A stretch of DNA of 64,000 nucleotides. Origin: Kangiella geojedonensis (GTDB lineage Bacteria > Pseudomonadota > Gammaproteobacteria > Enterobacterales > Kangiellaceae). This document shows, piece by piece, positions 63,689 to 64,000 of this stretch. Each line of letters starts with the position of its first letter. The stretch's first letter is position 1. The stretch covers positions 434,001 through 498,000 of the forward strand of contig NZ_CP010975.1 of the NCBI RefSeq assembly GCF_000981765.1. Direction: 5' to 3'. The notes below the pieces were generated by a model. That model was given only the letters and a program-made list of their open reading frames with translations. It was not told the DNA's origin and searched no databases. The position numbers and the translations under genes are program-made.

Positions 63689-64000
63689 ATGAGTACCTCA
63701 ATAAAAGACACCACGCGTAAGCTGCTAGACCAGCAAACGCAAAGTGGTAAGCATAAAAGGCGCAAGATAAATGACCTATTAGCTCGCTATGGTATTGCCG
63801 TGGGCGGTATGTCAGTGATTGTTGCGGTTGTTCTTATCTGTTTTTATCTATTATGGGTTGTTTTACCTATCTTTAAGCCGGCTTCGGTGGAACTTGAAAA
63901 TGATTATTCATGGTCACAGCAGCAATTACTGCACCTTGAAGTCGAGGAATATGGCGAAATCGCTTTTGGCTTGGGTACCGATGGTTCAATGCAGTTTACA
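63689..64000 (+). CDS. pstC: Phosphate ABC transporter permease PstC, long form, cut by window end
   Basis: First 104 codons of a permease of the high-affinity phosphate ABC transporter. The visible part has a basic cytoplasmic start (KHKRRKINDLLARYG) and one membrane helix (about 38-62: VGGMSVIVAVVLICFYLLW). A periplasmic segment then begins, as in the long PstC proteins of marine gammaproteobacteria (about 740 residues), which carry a large periplasmic insert. Pho-type promoter upstream and divergent phosphate porin support the call. The permease core lies beyond the window, so identity rests on N-terminal resemblance and context. Confidence 0.75.
   Translation, partial: MSTSIKDTTRKLLDQQTQSGKHKRRKINDLLARYGIAVGGMSVIVAVVLICFYLLWVVLPIFKPASVELENDYSWSQQQLLHLEVEEYGEIAFGLGTDGSMQFT

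Overview
The window is a gene-dense stretch of a gammaproteobacterial chromosome of moderate GC content. Gene content is housekeeping and gammaproteobacterial: RsmF, GlnE, NfuA, EttA, YajR-type MFS, SSB, a bioBFHC-D cluster with a BirA operator, a class II DAHP synthase, long-form PstC, and ExeA/GspB. The mix, including several secreted metalloproteases, fits a marine, protein-degrading genus such as Kangiella. That genus call is inference from general resemblance and was not checked against a database. I see no insertion sequence, prophage, CRISPR array, tRNA or rRNA gene, and no classical defence island.

Layout. 1-5340: partial cca, a DUF4124 gene, exeA-gspB, rsmF. 5416-13190: putA, an SH3/coiled-coil membrane protein, the DUF47-pit phosphate pair, and a YgiF-like triphosphatase. 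13238-22060: M48 protease with LemA, glnE, a small zinc protein, aspartate kinase, a secreted TonB-C-like protein, nfuA. 22181-31487: two large secreted metallopeptidases in tandem, a His/Arg-rich secreted protein, a GNAT, an NhaC-type antiporter with a long folded leader, and a MATE exporter. 31567-34568 (minus strand): ung, gdx, ZIP, a lipoprotein, comF. 34568-41171: BirA operator, bioB-F-H-C, two unknown genes, bioD with its own promoter, and a Cys-patterned lipoprotein. 41287-49327: dgkA, alpha/beta hydrolase, dam, DUF2970, a small secreted protein, DAHP synthase, radA, a K+ channel, MgtC, and a TrmB-like methyltransferase. 49427-55139: PilZ protein, ettA, a HEAT-cyclophilin fusion, GNAT, TerC, a lipoprotein. 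55200-62103: uvrA, yajR, ssb, a BI-1 protein, an MscS channel. 62313-64000: a phosphate-type porin and pstC, divergent, each with a PhoB-type promoter.

How genes work together. Three groups are coherent. The first is biotin synthesis, where BioC/BioH make the pimeloyl precursor and BioF, BioD and BioB complete it; bioA is absent here. The second is phosphate: low-affinity Pit with its DUF47 partner, plus the Pho-controlled porin/Pst uptake pair. The third is envelope proteolysis and quality control: M14, the DUF5117-type metalloprotease, M48/LemA and the HEAT-cyclophilin.

The most interesting signals are regulatory. A PilZ gene seems to start at AUU, because every standard start would delete its c-di-GMP-binding RxxxR motif. 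A ~139-nt leader in front of the NhaC-type antiporter has a 17-bp-spaced promoter and mutually exclusive hairpins. A hairpin covers the ribosome-binding site of the guanidinium exporter gene gdx. A BirA operator overlaps both the bioB -35 and the comF start. Two convergent/divergent intergenic regions hold unexplained inverted repeats.
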